Assembly: GCA_016765495.1 (NCBI GenBank)
Contig: JAESPV010000095.1
Location: 62,001-126,000 of the forward strand
Source: Desulfocapsa sp.
GTDB lineage: Bacteria > Desulfobacterota > Desulfobulbia > Desulfobulbales > Desulfocapsaceae
Length of the DNA: 64,000 nucleotides
Reading direction: 5' to 3'
Shown: positions 29,641-39,241 of the stretch, piece by piece
Layout: each line of letters begins with the position of its first letter
Numbering within the stretch: position 1 is the stretch's first letter
Notes under the pieces: generated by a model
Told to the model about the DNA's origin: nothing
The model's database searches: none
The model's input: the letters and a program-made list of their open reading frames with translations, nothing else
Program-made: the position numbers and the translations under genes

Positions 29641-31434
29641 ATGCCAGACACCATTGCTGCTTCACCAGCACATACTTTTCATATTCCTGTTATGGGAACG
29701 GGATTCACCATAGACACCCCATTAAGGGTAGCCAGATACGGTATTTCTTCATCCATCTCCATTGTGGATGATATATTAATCGAGCAGATACGAAAGTATC
29801 ACTGTGAAAAGGAAAATGAACCCTACGTAGAAATTGCCAAGGGTGACGATTCCCGTGCACTCCGGATTACAGCGTACCTGAATCTTGTTGATCGTCTGGT
29901 GGCCAGGCAGGTTGATGCATTACAGAATTCACCTTTTGACAACGGTAGCGAGATAACAAAATACTATGAAATGCTTCCAGATCATGCACCTGTGAAAAAG
30001 ACTTATCTGCAAATGCTGGCATTACCTGATGGTTCCGAAAAAAAATCAACCCAGGATCTGCTCCGCAGCCAGGCTGTTCCTGGGAGTATCGACGTGAATA
30101 TCATGACCAAGCTTGATCGGGATCAGTACAAAAAGGGAGAAATGCTGCCGCCTATATATGCTGATGCCATGAGTGCTCTTCGTGGCTTTGCAGAAAGTAC
30201 TCTTTCTGCTTCTATCGTGTTTTCCGCCGGGATTAATAAACGCCTTTATCGTTACATGACTGAGTTTAAAGACTTTTTCCCGGACAATAATGGCAAGATA
30301 AAGAAAAAAATTATCCTGAAGGTGAGTGATCATCGGTCAGCTGAAATTCAGGGACGATTCCTGGCCAAATTGGGCCTATGGGTTTCAGAATTTCGCATAG
30401 AATCAGGGTTGAACTGCGGTGGGCATACCTTTCCTTCCAAGGGGTTTCTAATGGGTGTGGTTTTGGAGGAATTTAAGCGAAAAAAGAATGAACTTCGTGA
30501 AAAACTTACTCCCATGTATGCCAAGGCTCTTTCTGCAAAGCAAGAATTTGCTGATACGCTTCCAGATAATTTTAAAGTTACGGTACAGGGTGGCGTGGGA
30601 ACCGCCGCTGAACATGATTTTTTAAGGAACTATTATGGTGTAGACAGTGTCGGCTGGGGTACTCCGTTTTTACTTGTCCCGGAAGCGGTACTTATGGATG
30701 CCGTGAATATTAAACGCCTTATGGAAGCCACGGGTGACGATGTTTTTCTCAGCGACGCATCACCTCTTGGAGTACCCTTCTGGAACATGCGCACATCCAC
30801 CAGCGAGGATTTGCGTCGCAGGCGGATAAAAGAAGGTAACCCCGGATCGTCGTGCCCCAAAGGGTTTGTCGGCTTTAATACAGAATTTACCAAGAGGCCG
30901 ATATGTTTGGCATCTCGTGCGTATATTAATAAGAAATTAGAGCTTCTCCCAAAAGAAGATCATTCTCCTGAAGCTTATGAAATAATCAAAGAAAGAATAC
31001 TCGCTAAGTCATGTGTTTGTCATGAACTTGGTGGGAACGCAACAGTACCGCTGGGTATTGATCCTGATGCTGCGGCTACTGTTTGTTGCGGCCCGGGAAT
31101 AGTTGATTTTTCAAAAATTGCCACGCTCCAGGAAATGGTTGGTCACATTTACGGACGTCTTTCATTAATTACATCGAAGGACCGGCCTCATATGTTTGTG
31201 AAAGAGCTTAGTCTTTATGTTGATTATCTCCGTAAAGAAATAGATAATTTTCCGCTGGGACTTAGCGTTAATAGTGCTTCTTTTCTAGGAGGGATGAGGG
31301 AAAACCTCCTTAAAGGTATCGAATACTATCAAACACTTTCAGGTGAACTTGTCGAAGATTCGCGGGAGAAGTTTTTGGCGGGATTACAAGAAATGAAGGC
31401 AACACTTGAGCCACTCATTCTCGAAAAAGCTTAA
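29641..31434 (+). CDS. Uncharacterised Cys-rich 597-aa protein, possibly TIM-barrel-like
   Basis: Long ORF with good codon structure; VTVQGGVGTAAEHDFLRNYYGVDSVGWGTPFLLVPEAV plus C clusters (NCGGHT, SCPKG, PICLAS, SCVCHELGG, VCCGPG). Confidence 0.7.
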   Translation: MPDTIAASPAHTFHIPVMGTGFTIDTPLRVARYGISSSISIVDDILIEQIRKYHCEKENEPYVEIAKGDDSRALRITAYLNLVDRLVARQVDALQNSPFDNGSEITKYYEMLPDHAPVKKTYLQMLALPDGSEKKSTQDLLRSQAVPGSIDVNIMTKLDRDQYKKGEMLPPIYADAMSALRGFAESTLSASIVFSAGINKRLYRYMTEFKDFFPDNNGKIKKKIILKVSDHRSAEIQGRFLAKLGLWVSEFRIESGLNCGGHTFPSKGFLMGVVLEEFKRKKNELREKLTPMYAKALSAKQEFADTLPDNFKVTVQGGVGTAAEHDFLRNYYGVDSVGWGTPFLLVPEAVLMDAVNIKRLMEATGDDVFLSDASPLGVPFWNMRTSTSEDLRRRRIKEGNPGSSCPKGFVGFNTEFTKRPICLASRAYINKKLELLPKEDHSPEAYEIIKERILAKSCVCHELGGNATVPLGIDPDAAATVCCGPGIVDFSKIATLQEMVGHIYGRLSLITSKDRPHMFVKELSLYVDYLRKEIDNFPLGLSVNSASFLGGMRENLLKGIEYYQTLSGELVEDSREKFLAGLQEMKATLEPLILEKA

Positions 31435-31444
31435 ATGCAAGCTC

Positions 31445-32008
31445 TTACTTTTCCCTTTTAACCCATACTTTTTCTGTTCTGGAAACTGTTTCCCGAATAA
31501 CAGGCCTTTTCTTGTATAAGGAAAGACCCTGCAGGAAATAACGGAGGAACTGGTCACCGCATTCTTTGTAATGTTTGTGACCTTTTTTTCTGAAAAACGA
31601 TGACAATTCTGATTTGGAAATTTCCATTCCCGAAAGCTTGAATACCTCCAGCATATCCCTTTCCTGATAGATCAGGGCTATACGAATTTTTCGTAATACA
31701 TCATTGTTGCTGAGAGCTTCGGGTGCTGGTACCGAAGGTTTATTTAAGGATCCACGGTAAAAAATAATCAAACCATCGAGGAATGTATTCAGCAGGGATT
31801 GAGAGCAAAGAACAAATCCCTGCTCATCCTCTTTTTTAAGTAAGGTATATAGTTTGATATCCTGTGACTCCTGTTTCTGAGCCTGGAATATCTGTACCAT
31901 TTCCTTGTCTTTTAGATCAAGGCTGTAGCGAATTTTTCGGAGTATGTCGTTGGCAAGCAATGGAATACACAAAAGTTGAAGGAATTTTGAGAAGCAGCTG
32001 ACAGTCAC
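31445..32008 (-). CDS. DUF1456 (YehS-like) family protein with two internal repeats
   Basis: Repeats ANDILRKIRYSLDLKDKEMVQIF and NNDVLRKIRIALIYQERDMLEVF. Confidence 0.8.
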   Translation of the reverse strand: MTVSCFSKFLQLLCIPLLANDILRKIRYSLDLKDKEMVQIFQAQKQESQDIKLYTLLKKEDEQGFVLCSQSLLNTFLDGLIIFYRGSLNKPSVPAPEALSNNDVLRKIRIALIYQERDMLEVFKLSGMEISKSELSSFFRKKGHKHYKECGDQFLRYFLQGLSLYKKRPVIRETVSRTEKVWVKREK

Positions 32009-32046
32009 TATTTTCCATAGTGACTGTCAGAAGGATATAACCCAAA

Positions 32047-33846
32047 TCAGGAGTCTTTACTTTCCTTCCAGTCAGGACGCAGATACAGCTCAGTGAGCTG
32101 TTTTCTTGCAACTCCTGCCGGTGCTTCGGTGAGAGGGCAGGTTGCACGCTGGGTCTTTGGAAAAGCAATGACGTCACGAATGGACTCGCTTCCAGTGATG
32201 ATCATCAACAATCGATCCAAACCAAAGGCCAGTCCACCATGAGGAGGCGCACCAAGCTCAAGTGCGCGGAGAAGGAAACCGAACTTATCATTGGCCTCTT
32301 CTTCACTGATACCGAGAGCCTTTAATACCTTAGACTGAATATCACGTTGATGGATACGGATGGAGCCGCCACCAATCTCGGTTCCATTTAAAACCAGATC
32401 GTAGGCCCGGCTGTAAACAGATGCAGGGTCACTTTCCAGCTTATCCATATCTTCGTCCTTAGGAGCTGTGAAAGGATGATGAAGCGCTTGAAAACGCTTT
32501 TTGTTCTCATCATATTCCACAAGTGGGAAGTCTGTAACCCAGATAAAATTAAAAATCTTCTTATCCAGTAATCCAAGGCGGCGGGCAATTTCCACCCGAA
32601 GTTCACTAAGCACCGAAAAGACAACAGATTCTTTATCGGCACCAAATAAGAGCAGATCACCTTCTTCCGCGTCAAGAGCCTTACTCATGGCCCCACGTTC
32701 TTCATCACTGAAAAACTTGGCAATTGGTGATTGCCAGTCGCCATCGGCCTTCATTTTCACCCAGGCAAGCCCTCTGGCACCAAACTGAGCAACATAATCG
32801 GTGAGAGTATCAAGTTCCTTGCGGGAAAAAGTCGCACACCCCTTAGCATTAATGGCGCGAACAGTTCCATCGCCATCTGCTATGGAACGAAACACTTTAA
32901 ATGAACAGGTTTTGGCAATCTCGGATAGATCCACAAGCTCAAAGCCAAAACGGGTATCAGGTCGATCAGTACCAAAGCGATTCATGGCCTCATCATAGCT
33001 GATTCGCTTAAATGGTGGAGCAACATCAATATCCAGAGTGTCTTTAAAGAGCTTGGCAATCATCCCTTCGGTGATTTCAATAATCTGCTCCTCGTCCATA
33101 AAGGAGAGTTCCATATCAATTTGAGTGAATTCAGGTTGCCGGTCTGCACGCAGATCTTCATCGCGAAAACATTTTACGATTTGATAGTAGCGATCCATGC
33201 CACCAATCATGAGCAGCTGTTTAAAGAGCTGGGGAGACTGGGGCAGGGCATAGAATTTTCCTGCATTGACACGGCTTGGCACCAGGTAATCCCGGGCACC
33301 TTCAGGAGTGGAGCGAGTGAGCATGGGAGTTTCCACTTCCAGGAATTCCTTGTCGTTCAGGTAATTACGTATGGATTGTACGGCCTTATGGCGCTGGTAG
33401 AGTTTTGCAGCCATCTCTGGACGTCTAAGATCCATGTAACGGTATTGGAGACGGATGTTGTCTGAGACTTCGCTCTCTTCGTCGAGTGGGAACGGTGGAG
33501 TTTCAGAAACATTCAGGATACGCAGCTCACTGACAAAGATTTCAATCTCGCCTGTGTCCAGTTTTTTATTGGCCATACCTTCAAGTCTGGCTTCGACCTT
33601 ACCCCGAATGGCAATAACCCATTCACTGCGAAGTTTGTGTGCTTTGTTATGCACTTCGGGGCTGACCTCCGGGTTAAATATGATCTGGGTGAGACCGTGC
33701 CGGTCACGAAGATCTATAAAAATCACTCCGCCATGGTCACGTCTGCGTAGTACCCAGCCCATGAGAATTACTTCTTCACCGATATTGGCACTTGTCAGAT
33801 CGTTGCAAGAATGACTTCTTCGGAGGGTTCCCATTGATTCCATAAT
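32047..33846 (-). CDS. aspS: Aspartyl-tRNA synthetase
   Basis: GWVLRRRDHGGVIFIDLRDRHGLTQIIF, FRDEDLRADRQPEFTQIDMELSF, GLDRLLMIITGS; start at MESMGTLRRSH. Confidence 0.97.
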   Translation of the reverse strand: MMESMGTLRRSHSCNDLTSANIGEEVILMGWVLRRRDHGGVIFIDLRDRHGLTQIIFNPEVSPEVHNKAHKLRSEWVIAIRGKVEARLEGMANKKLDTGEIEIFVSELRILNVSETPPFPLDEESEVSDNIRLQYRYMDLRRPEMAAKLYQRHKAVQSIRNYLNDKEFLEVETPMLTRSTPEGARDYLVPSRVNAGKFYALPQSPQLFKQLLMIGGMDRYYQIVKCFRDEDLRADRQPEFTQIDMELSFMDEEQIIEITEGMIAKLFKDTLDIDVAPPFKRISYDEAMNRFGTDRPDTRFGFELVDLSEIAKTCSFKVFRSIADGDGTVRAINAKGCATFSRKELDTLTDYVAQFGARGLAWVKMKADGDWQSPIAKFFSDEERGAMSKALDAEEGDLLLFGADKESVVFSVLSELRVEIARRLGLLDKKIFNFIWVTDFPLVEYDENKKRFQALHHPFTAPKDEDMDKLESDPASVYSRAYDLVLNGTEIGGGSIRIHQRDIQSKVLKALGISEEEANDKFGFLLRALELGAPPHGGLAFGLDRLLMIITGSESIRDVIAFPKTQRATCPLTEAPAGVARKQLTELYLRPDWKESKDS

Positions 33847-33913
33847 TATATTAGTAACTTTAAACAAGTTACATTCCGTGGTTATATTTTTTTAAAAAAA
33901 ATTAAAGTCTTAA

Positions 33914-35173
33914 TTACTGGCATCTTTGTATAAGTGAAGATGCTATTTCGTTGTTGTCAGACTGTATGCCAATATCTTGCTGTTCCTGAGTTTCCATATT
34001 TTTCAGCACGGCTTGTCCCTTCTCAAGTTCATTCTCGCCAATAATGAGAACAAACCTGGCGTTTACCTTGTTCGCCTGTTTCATCTGACTTTTCAAACTG
34101 CGCCCTTCGAAATCCATGGCGATATTTAAGCTGTTCTGGCGTAGGATATGAACAAGAGGAAATGCAAATTCAGATGCTTTTTCGCCAAGACCGGCAACAA
34201 AGATATCGACCTTGGCACTGTCTATTTTTACTTCCTGTTGTTGCAGAAGAAGGACAAGACGTTCCATGCCAAGTGCAAAGCCGATTCCTGGAACGCTGGG
34301 TCCGCCAAGCTTCTCAACAAGACCATCGTAGCGGCCACCGGCGCCAACCGCTGCCTGGGCACCAAGATCGCCAGTGATAAACTCAAAAGTAGTACGGGTA
34401 TAATAATCAAGACCGCGAACCATACACTTATTTAAACTGTATTGTACGTTAAGATTCTCCAATCCTTTTTGTACAGAAGCAAAATGTATATCACAGTCAT
34501 TGCAAAGATGTTTATGAATAGACGGCGCTTCTTCAACCTGCTCCCTGCATTTTGGGTTTTTACAATCAAGAACCCGTAGAGGGTTTGTTGTGCTGCGCCT
34601 TTTACAATCATCACAAAGCTCATCTTTACGATCATCAATAAAAGCAAGTAGTGTTTCACGAAATCCAGGACGGCAAACAGGGCAGCCAAGAGAGTTCATC
34701 TCAAGGCTTACTGGTATTTCAAGCTCTTCAAGAAGCATGGAGCCCATGGCCATGAGTTCGGCATCAACCCTTGGATTGGGGGTTCCAAGCACTTCAACAT
34801 CCATCTGGTGAAACTGGCGTAAACGTCCTTTCTGGGGACGTTCGTGGCGAAACATCGGGCCAATGGTAAAGAGCCTCTGCACCGGTTTCTGCACATACAG
34901 TCCATGCTGGATATACGCACGAAGAAGAGATGCAGTGGCTTCAGGACGCATGGTGACCTGTTTATCGACAAAGGTGTACATCTCCTTTTCTACGATATCA
35001 GTGGCCTCACCAATGGAACGGGCAAAAAGATCCGTTTTTTCCAGTATGGGCATGCGAATTTCGGAGAAATTAAAACGTGAGAAAATATCACGACCAGTAT
35101 TTTCTACTTTCTGCCACAATTCTATTTCACCGGGTACGATGTCTTTAAAGCCGTTCAGAGCCTTTATTTTCAC
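33914..35173 (-). CDS. hisS: Histidyl-tRNA synthetase
   Basis: LNGFKDIVPGE, FRHERPQKGRLRQFHQ, GLDYYTRTTFE. Confidence 0.97.
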   Translation of the reverse strand: MKIKALNGFKDIVPGEIELWQKVENTGRDIFSRFNFSEIRMPILEKTDLFARSIGEATDIVEKEMYTFVDKQVTMRPEATASLLRAYIQHGLYVQKPVQRLFTIGPMFRHERPQKGRLRQFHQMDVEVLGTPNPRVDAELMAMGSMLLEELEIPVSLEMNSLGCPVCRPGFRETLLAFIDDRKDELCDDCKRRSTTNPLRVLDCKNPKCREQVEEAPSIHKHLCNDCDIHFASVQKGLENLNVQYSLNKCMVRGLDYYTRTTFEFITGDLGAQAAVGAGGRYDGLVEKLGGPSVPGIGFALGMERLVLLLQQQEVKIDSAKVDIFVAGLGEKASEFAFPLVHILRQNSLNIAMDFEGRSLKSQMKQANKVNARFVLIIGENELEKGQAVLKNMETQEQQDIGIQSDNNEIASSLIQRCQ

Positions 35174-35347
35174 TCCAATTCCTCCAAAAAGTCTTTGTCA
35201 AAAAGAATAAAATAAACCGCAATTACTGCAAAATGTCAAGCATACGCAGGTCATACATGGAAAAATCGCTATTTTCTGATAAATTAACCTGTATTTGATG
35301 AAAACGTGCTTTTGTTATAGTGGACTGACTTTATCACGGAGGCAAGC

Positions 35348-35404
35348 ATGCTCCTTGACAAACCGGAACAAGCAAGTCATTATCTGTTGTTCATATTGAA
35401 GTAG
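35348..35404 (+). CDS. Possible 18-aa leader ORF upstream of pcnB
   Basis: MLLDKPEQASHYLLFILK* preceded by ACGGAGGCAAGC RBS-like sequence. Confidence 0.3.
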   Translation: MLLDKPEQASHYLLFILK

Positions 35405-35420
35405 TATCAGATTCTTCCCA

Positions 35421-36779
35421 GTGACCTGTTTTTCATTGCCTATGACCTTTTCCAACGAACCTCGAATCATCACCACCGATGATCATCCCATCCGTCATCA
35501 TATGATCGACAAGGATGCCATGAAAGTGCTGCGCATACTGCGTGAAAATGGCTATGCCGGATATCTGGTCGGGGGAGGCGTACGTGATTTATATCTGAAT
35601 AAATCTCCGAAAGATTTTGATATTTCCACCGATGCCCGTCCCGGACAGGTTCGAAAACTTTTTCGAAACAGCCGAACCATTGGCAGACGTTTTCGTCTGG
35701 TGCAGGTTTTTTTTCATGGCAAAGAAATAGAAGTTTCCACTCTCCGTTCCTTGAGTGAATATGATCTTGATGGCCCGGAATCCGTACTTGCACCCAATAA
35801 TACCTATGGAAGTCTCGGAGAAGATGCCCAACGTCGTGATCTTACCGTCAATGGTCTCTTTTACGAGATTGAGAATAATACCATTATTGATTATGTAGAC
35901 GGGATTAATGATCTTGATAAATCCGTTGTGCAATTTGTGGGAGAGCCTGTGCGGCGCATCACCAGAGATCCGGTACGCATGCTGCGGGCCATCAGGCATG
36001 CAGGGCGACTGGGGTTTCGTATTTCTCCTGAAAGTTGGCAGGCCATCTGTGAGAACCATGAAAAGCTCACCCTCTGCCCGCCATCACGGATTCGTGATGA
36101 ATTTTTTAAGGACCTTCACAGTGGTGCCTTGTCGGAATGGTTGAAACTGGCTCTGGATACGGAGCTGTTCTTCGATATTTTCGGATTGTACAAAAAACCA
36201 CTTTCTCAAAAAGAAGGTGCAGAAGAGAGGCCTTATCGTGAGCAGCTGTCGGCTATTGCAAAGGTCATTGATCGATGTGCAAATCTGGCAAAAGATTCTG
36301 GAAAACGAGGGCTTGCCAATGACTTCCTGCTGGCCCTGCTCCTTGTTCCCTGGGCCAATGCCAACTTTGATCTGGTACGTCAGAGAGTAAAAGGTGCCGA
36401 AGCATTCAGATTTTCAAAAATCCTTCGTGATGAGTTAGATAAAGGGTTGGGGATTCAGCTGAACCTCCGGCGTTCCATCCGCCAGGAAATGGTAATCCTG
36501 CTTTCCAATCTGCCGCAGTTTCTCAGGTATCATGAGAGTAATTCATGGCCGAAATGGATCAAAAAGAAGAGTTACTACAAGTCCTGCTCACTGTTCTGTG
36601 AGCTATACGCAGAATCTCTCACCGGAAATCAGGCTGAACTTCCTGTTTCACCTCTGAAACAGGAGTATCGTTCAAAGCCAACGGAACAATCCCGTTCCAA
36701 AGGGAATCGAAGCCGCAGGAAGAGCTATAACCCCTCATTCTCGTCAAAAAAGAAAGGGATTTTTGGCTTAAAGAAGTAG
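35421..36779 (+). CDS. pcnB: Poly(A) polymerase / CCA-adding-family nucleotidyltransferase
   Basis: GYLVGGGVRDLYLNKSPKDFDISTDARP, RRDLTVNGLFY, RDPVRMLRAIRHAGRLGF, basic C-terminal tail. Confidence 0.92.
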   Translation: MTCFSLPMTFSNEPRIITTDDHPIRHHMIDKDAMKVLRILRENGYAGYLVGGGVRDLYLNKSPKDFDISTDARPGQVRKLFRNSRTIGRRFRLVQVFFHGKEIEVSTLRSLSEYDLDGPESVLAPNNTYGSLGEDAQRRDLTVNGLFYEIENNTIIDYVDGINDLDKSVVQFVGEPVRRITRDPVRMLRAIRHAGRLGFRISPESWQAICENHEKLTLCPPSRIRDEFFKDLHSGALSEWLKLALDTELFFDIFGLYKKPLSQKEGAEERPYREQLSAIAKVIDRCANLAKDSGKRGLANDFLLALLLVPWANANFDLVRQRVKGAEAFRFSKILRDELDKGLGIQLNLRRSIRQEMVILLSNLPQFLRYHESNSWPKWIKKKSYYKSCSLFCELYAESLTGNQAELPVSPLKQEYRSKPTEQSRSKGNRSRRKSYNPSFSSKKKGIFGLKK

Positions 36780-36788
36780 ATTCTCCCC

Positions 36789-39026
36789 TCAGGGCATCAT
36801 GTTAAGTTTATCAATAATCGCATTAAAGGTTGCACTTGGGCGCATGGTAGCGGAAACTTTTTCGGGTTCCGGCATAAAGTAACCACCAAGATCAACAGCC
36901 TCTCCCTGACAACTAATCATCTCATCAACAATTACTGCTTCATTGTCACTAAGCTCTTGTGCAACTCGAGTAAACCTGACCTGCAATTCACTGTCTTTTG
37001 TTTGTGCAGCCAAAGCTCTTGCCCAGCTGAGAGCCAGATAAAAATGACTTCCACGAGTATCAAGTTCGCCAACTTTTCTGGATGGTGATTTTTCATTTTC
37101 GAGGAAATCCCCGATAGCCTGATCAAGGGTCTCAGCAAAAAGAGCCGCCTTTTTATTATTGTATGTCGCACTTATGTGTTCAAAGGAAGGTACCATAGCA
37201 CAGAATTCACCCAATGAATCCCAGCGCAGATGCCCTTCTGTCACAAACTGTTGAACGTGCTTGGGAGCAGATCCTCCAGCTCCTGTTTCAAATAATCCGC
37301 CACCATTCATCAGAGGGACAATGGATAACATTTTAGCACTGGTTCCAAGCTCTAAAATGGGAAAAAGGTCGGTGAGATAATCACGCAGAACATTTCCGGT
37401 TACGGAAATTGTATCATCACCTTTTCTGATACGGGCGATGGATTCCTTCATTCCCTCTATGGGAGTTACCACACGTATATCAAGGCCGCTTGTGTCATGA
37501 TTGGGAAGGTATTTATCGACCTTGGCAATAATTTCAGCATCATGACCACGTTTTGGATCAAGCCAAAAGAGTGCCGGAGCCCCGGTTGCCTGAGCACGGG
37601 TTACGGCAAGTCTTACCCAGTCCTCAATGGAGGCATCTTTTGTCTGGCACATCCTGAAAATATCTCCTTTTTCAACAGACTGCTGAAGAAGGATTGTACC
37701 ACAATCATCAACAACGCGAATGGTTCCATTTGCAGGAGCTTCAAAAGTCTTATCGTGCGAACCATACTCTTCAGCCTTCTGTGCCATAAGCCCAACATTG
37801 GACACACTGCCCATGGTCGCTGGATCAAAGGCACCGTTCTTCTGGCAATCAAGCACAACTTCCTGATAGATGGTTGCATAACAGCGATCAGGAATCATGG
37901 CATTGGTATCGTGGAGCTTGTCATCTGGGCCCCACATTTTACCACCATCACGAACCACAACGGGCATAGAGGCATCTACAATAACATTATTGGGAACGTG
38001 AAGGTTTGTAATTCCCTTGCTGGAATCCACCATGGCAAGCTCAGTATTGCTTTCGTAAACTGCCATTATATCTTTCCTGATCGTATCCTTTTGCGTCTCT
38101 GGCAAGGACTCTATGCGATCATACACATCGGCAAGACCGTTATTCACATTGACCCCAAGACTTGCAAATAGTTCTCCATGTTTATCAAAGACATCCTTAT
38201 AAAATACAGACACACAATGCCCGAATATAATAGGATCGGATACTTTCATCATGGTGGCTTTCAGGTGCAGTGAAAGAAGAACTCCATCTTTTTTGGCCTC
38301 TGCAATCTGTGCTTTAAAAAACTCACGTAAGCTTCGCACATTCATAACAGAGGTATCAATTACTTCCCCTGCAAGCAGCGGAATTTTCGCATTTAAAACT
38401 GTGATCTCACCACTTGCGGACACACACTCAATTATAACATCCCCTGGGGAAACCACGGTGGTCGATTTTTCAGTTCCATAAAAATCCCCGCCATCCATAT
38501 GACTTACCCGGCATTTGGAAACCTCAGGCCATGGTTTCATCATGCGATGGGGATTTTTCTGCCCGAATCGTTTCACAGAGGCTGCTGCCCGACGGTCAGA
38601 ATTTCCTTCACGAAGTACGGGGTTCACAGCACTCCCAAGAATTTTTGAATATCGACGATTTAATTCCTTTTCTTCATCAGTCCGGGGTTCTGCGGGATAA
38701 TCTAGAATGGCATACCCTTTACTTTGCAGCTCTTTAATCGCATCTGTCAGCTGCGGGATGGACGCACTTATATTTGGTAATTTAACGATATTAGTTGACG
38801 GCTCTTGTACGAGCCTGCCAAGTTCGCTTAAATCATCCGGAATCTGCTGTTCTGGAGTGAGGTTTTCAGGAAAGTTTGCAATAATACGACCGGCTAAAGA
38901 GATATCTTTTTCCACTAATGAAAACCCTGATCCTTTGGTAAATCCTTGCAAGATTGGCAACAATGAGTAAGACGCAAGAGCAGGTGCTTCATCAATTTTA
39001 GTATAAATAATTTTCTGGGTGGTCAT
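36789..39026 (-). CDS. icd: NADP-dependent isocitrate dehydrogenase, monomeric type
   Basis: 745 aa; [50 protein letters not shown]. Confidence 0.96.
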   Translation of the reverse strand: MTTQKIIYTKIDEAPALASYSLLPILQGFTKGSGFSLVEKDISLAGRIIANFPENLTPEQQIPDDLSELGRLVQEPSTNIVKLPNISASIPQLTDAIKELQSKGYAILDYPAEPRTDEEKELNRRYSKILGSAVNPVLREGNSDRRAAASVKRFGQKNPHRMMKPWPEVSKCRVSHMDGGDFYGTEKSTTVVSPGDVIIECVSASGEITVLNAKIPLLAGEVIDTSVMNVRSLREFFKAQIAEAKKDGVLLSLHLKATMMKVSDPIIFGHCVSVFYKDVFDKHGELFASLGVNVNNGLADVYDRIESLPETQKDTIRKDIMAVYESNTELAMVDSSKGITNLHVPNNVIVDASMPVVVRDGGKMWGPDDKLHDTNAMIPDRCYATIYQEVVLDCQKNGAFDPATMGSVSNVGLMAQKAEEYGSHDKTFEAPANGTIRVVDDCGTILLQQSVEKGDIFRMCQTKDASIEDWVRLAVTRAQATGAPALFWLDPKRGHDAEIIAKVDKYLPNHDTSGLDIRVVTPIEGMKESIARIRKGDDTISVTGNVLRDYLTDLFPILELGTSAKMLSIVPLMNGGGLFETGAGGSAPKHVQQFVTEGHLRWDSLGEFCAMVPSFEHISATYNNKKAALFAETLDQAIGDFLENEKSPSRKVGELDTRGSHFYLALSWARALAAQTKDSELQVRFTRVAQELSDNEAVIVDEMISCQGEAVDLGGYFMPEPEKVSATMRPSATFNAIIDKLNMMP

Positions 39027-39162
39027 AAAAACTCCTCAAATTCATTCGATAATGGGATAATCCTCTATTCAAAAATGGTATTCTATACGATTTGTCGGCG
39101 CAAAGCCATATTGAAACAGATAGATGCAGAGAAAAGATGTGCTTCGAGGAATAAAAAAAAGA

Positions 39163-39220
39163 GTAACTTGTATGATGATTTATTGAGTGAAACGATTGAA
39201 TAAATCATCATACAAGCTAC
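39163..39220 (-). terminator. Long AT-rich hairpin between dnaA-family gene and icd (terminator/attenuator candidate)
   Basis: GTAACTTGTATGATGATTTATT / AATAAATCATCATACAAGCTAC: 22-nt arms with one mismatch, 14-nt loop; minus strand followed by CTTTTTTTT. Confidence 0.7.
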
Positions 39221-39241
39221 CAAAAAGAACGGAATTACAAC

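Noticed and set aside
37497-38171. Plus-strand 224-aa ORF opposite icd
   Set aside because: Antisense shadow ORF of the monomeric isocitrate dehydrogenase; translation shows no domain.
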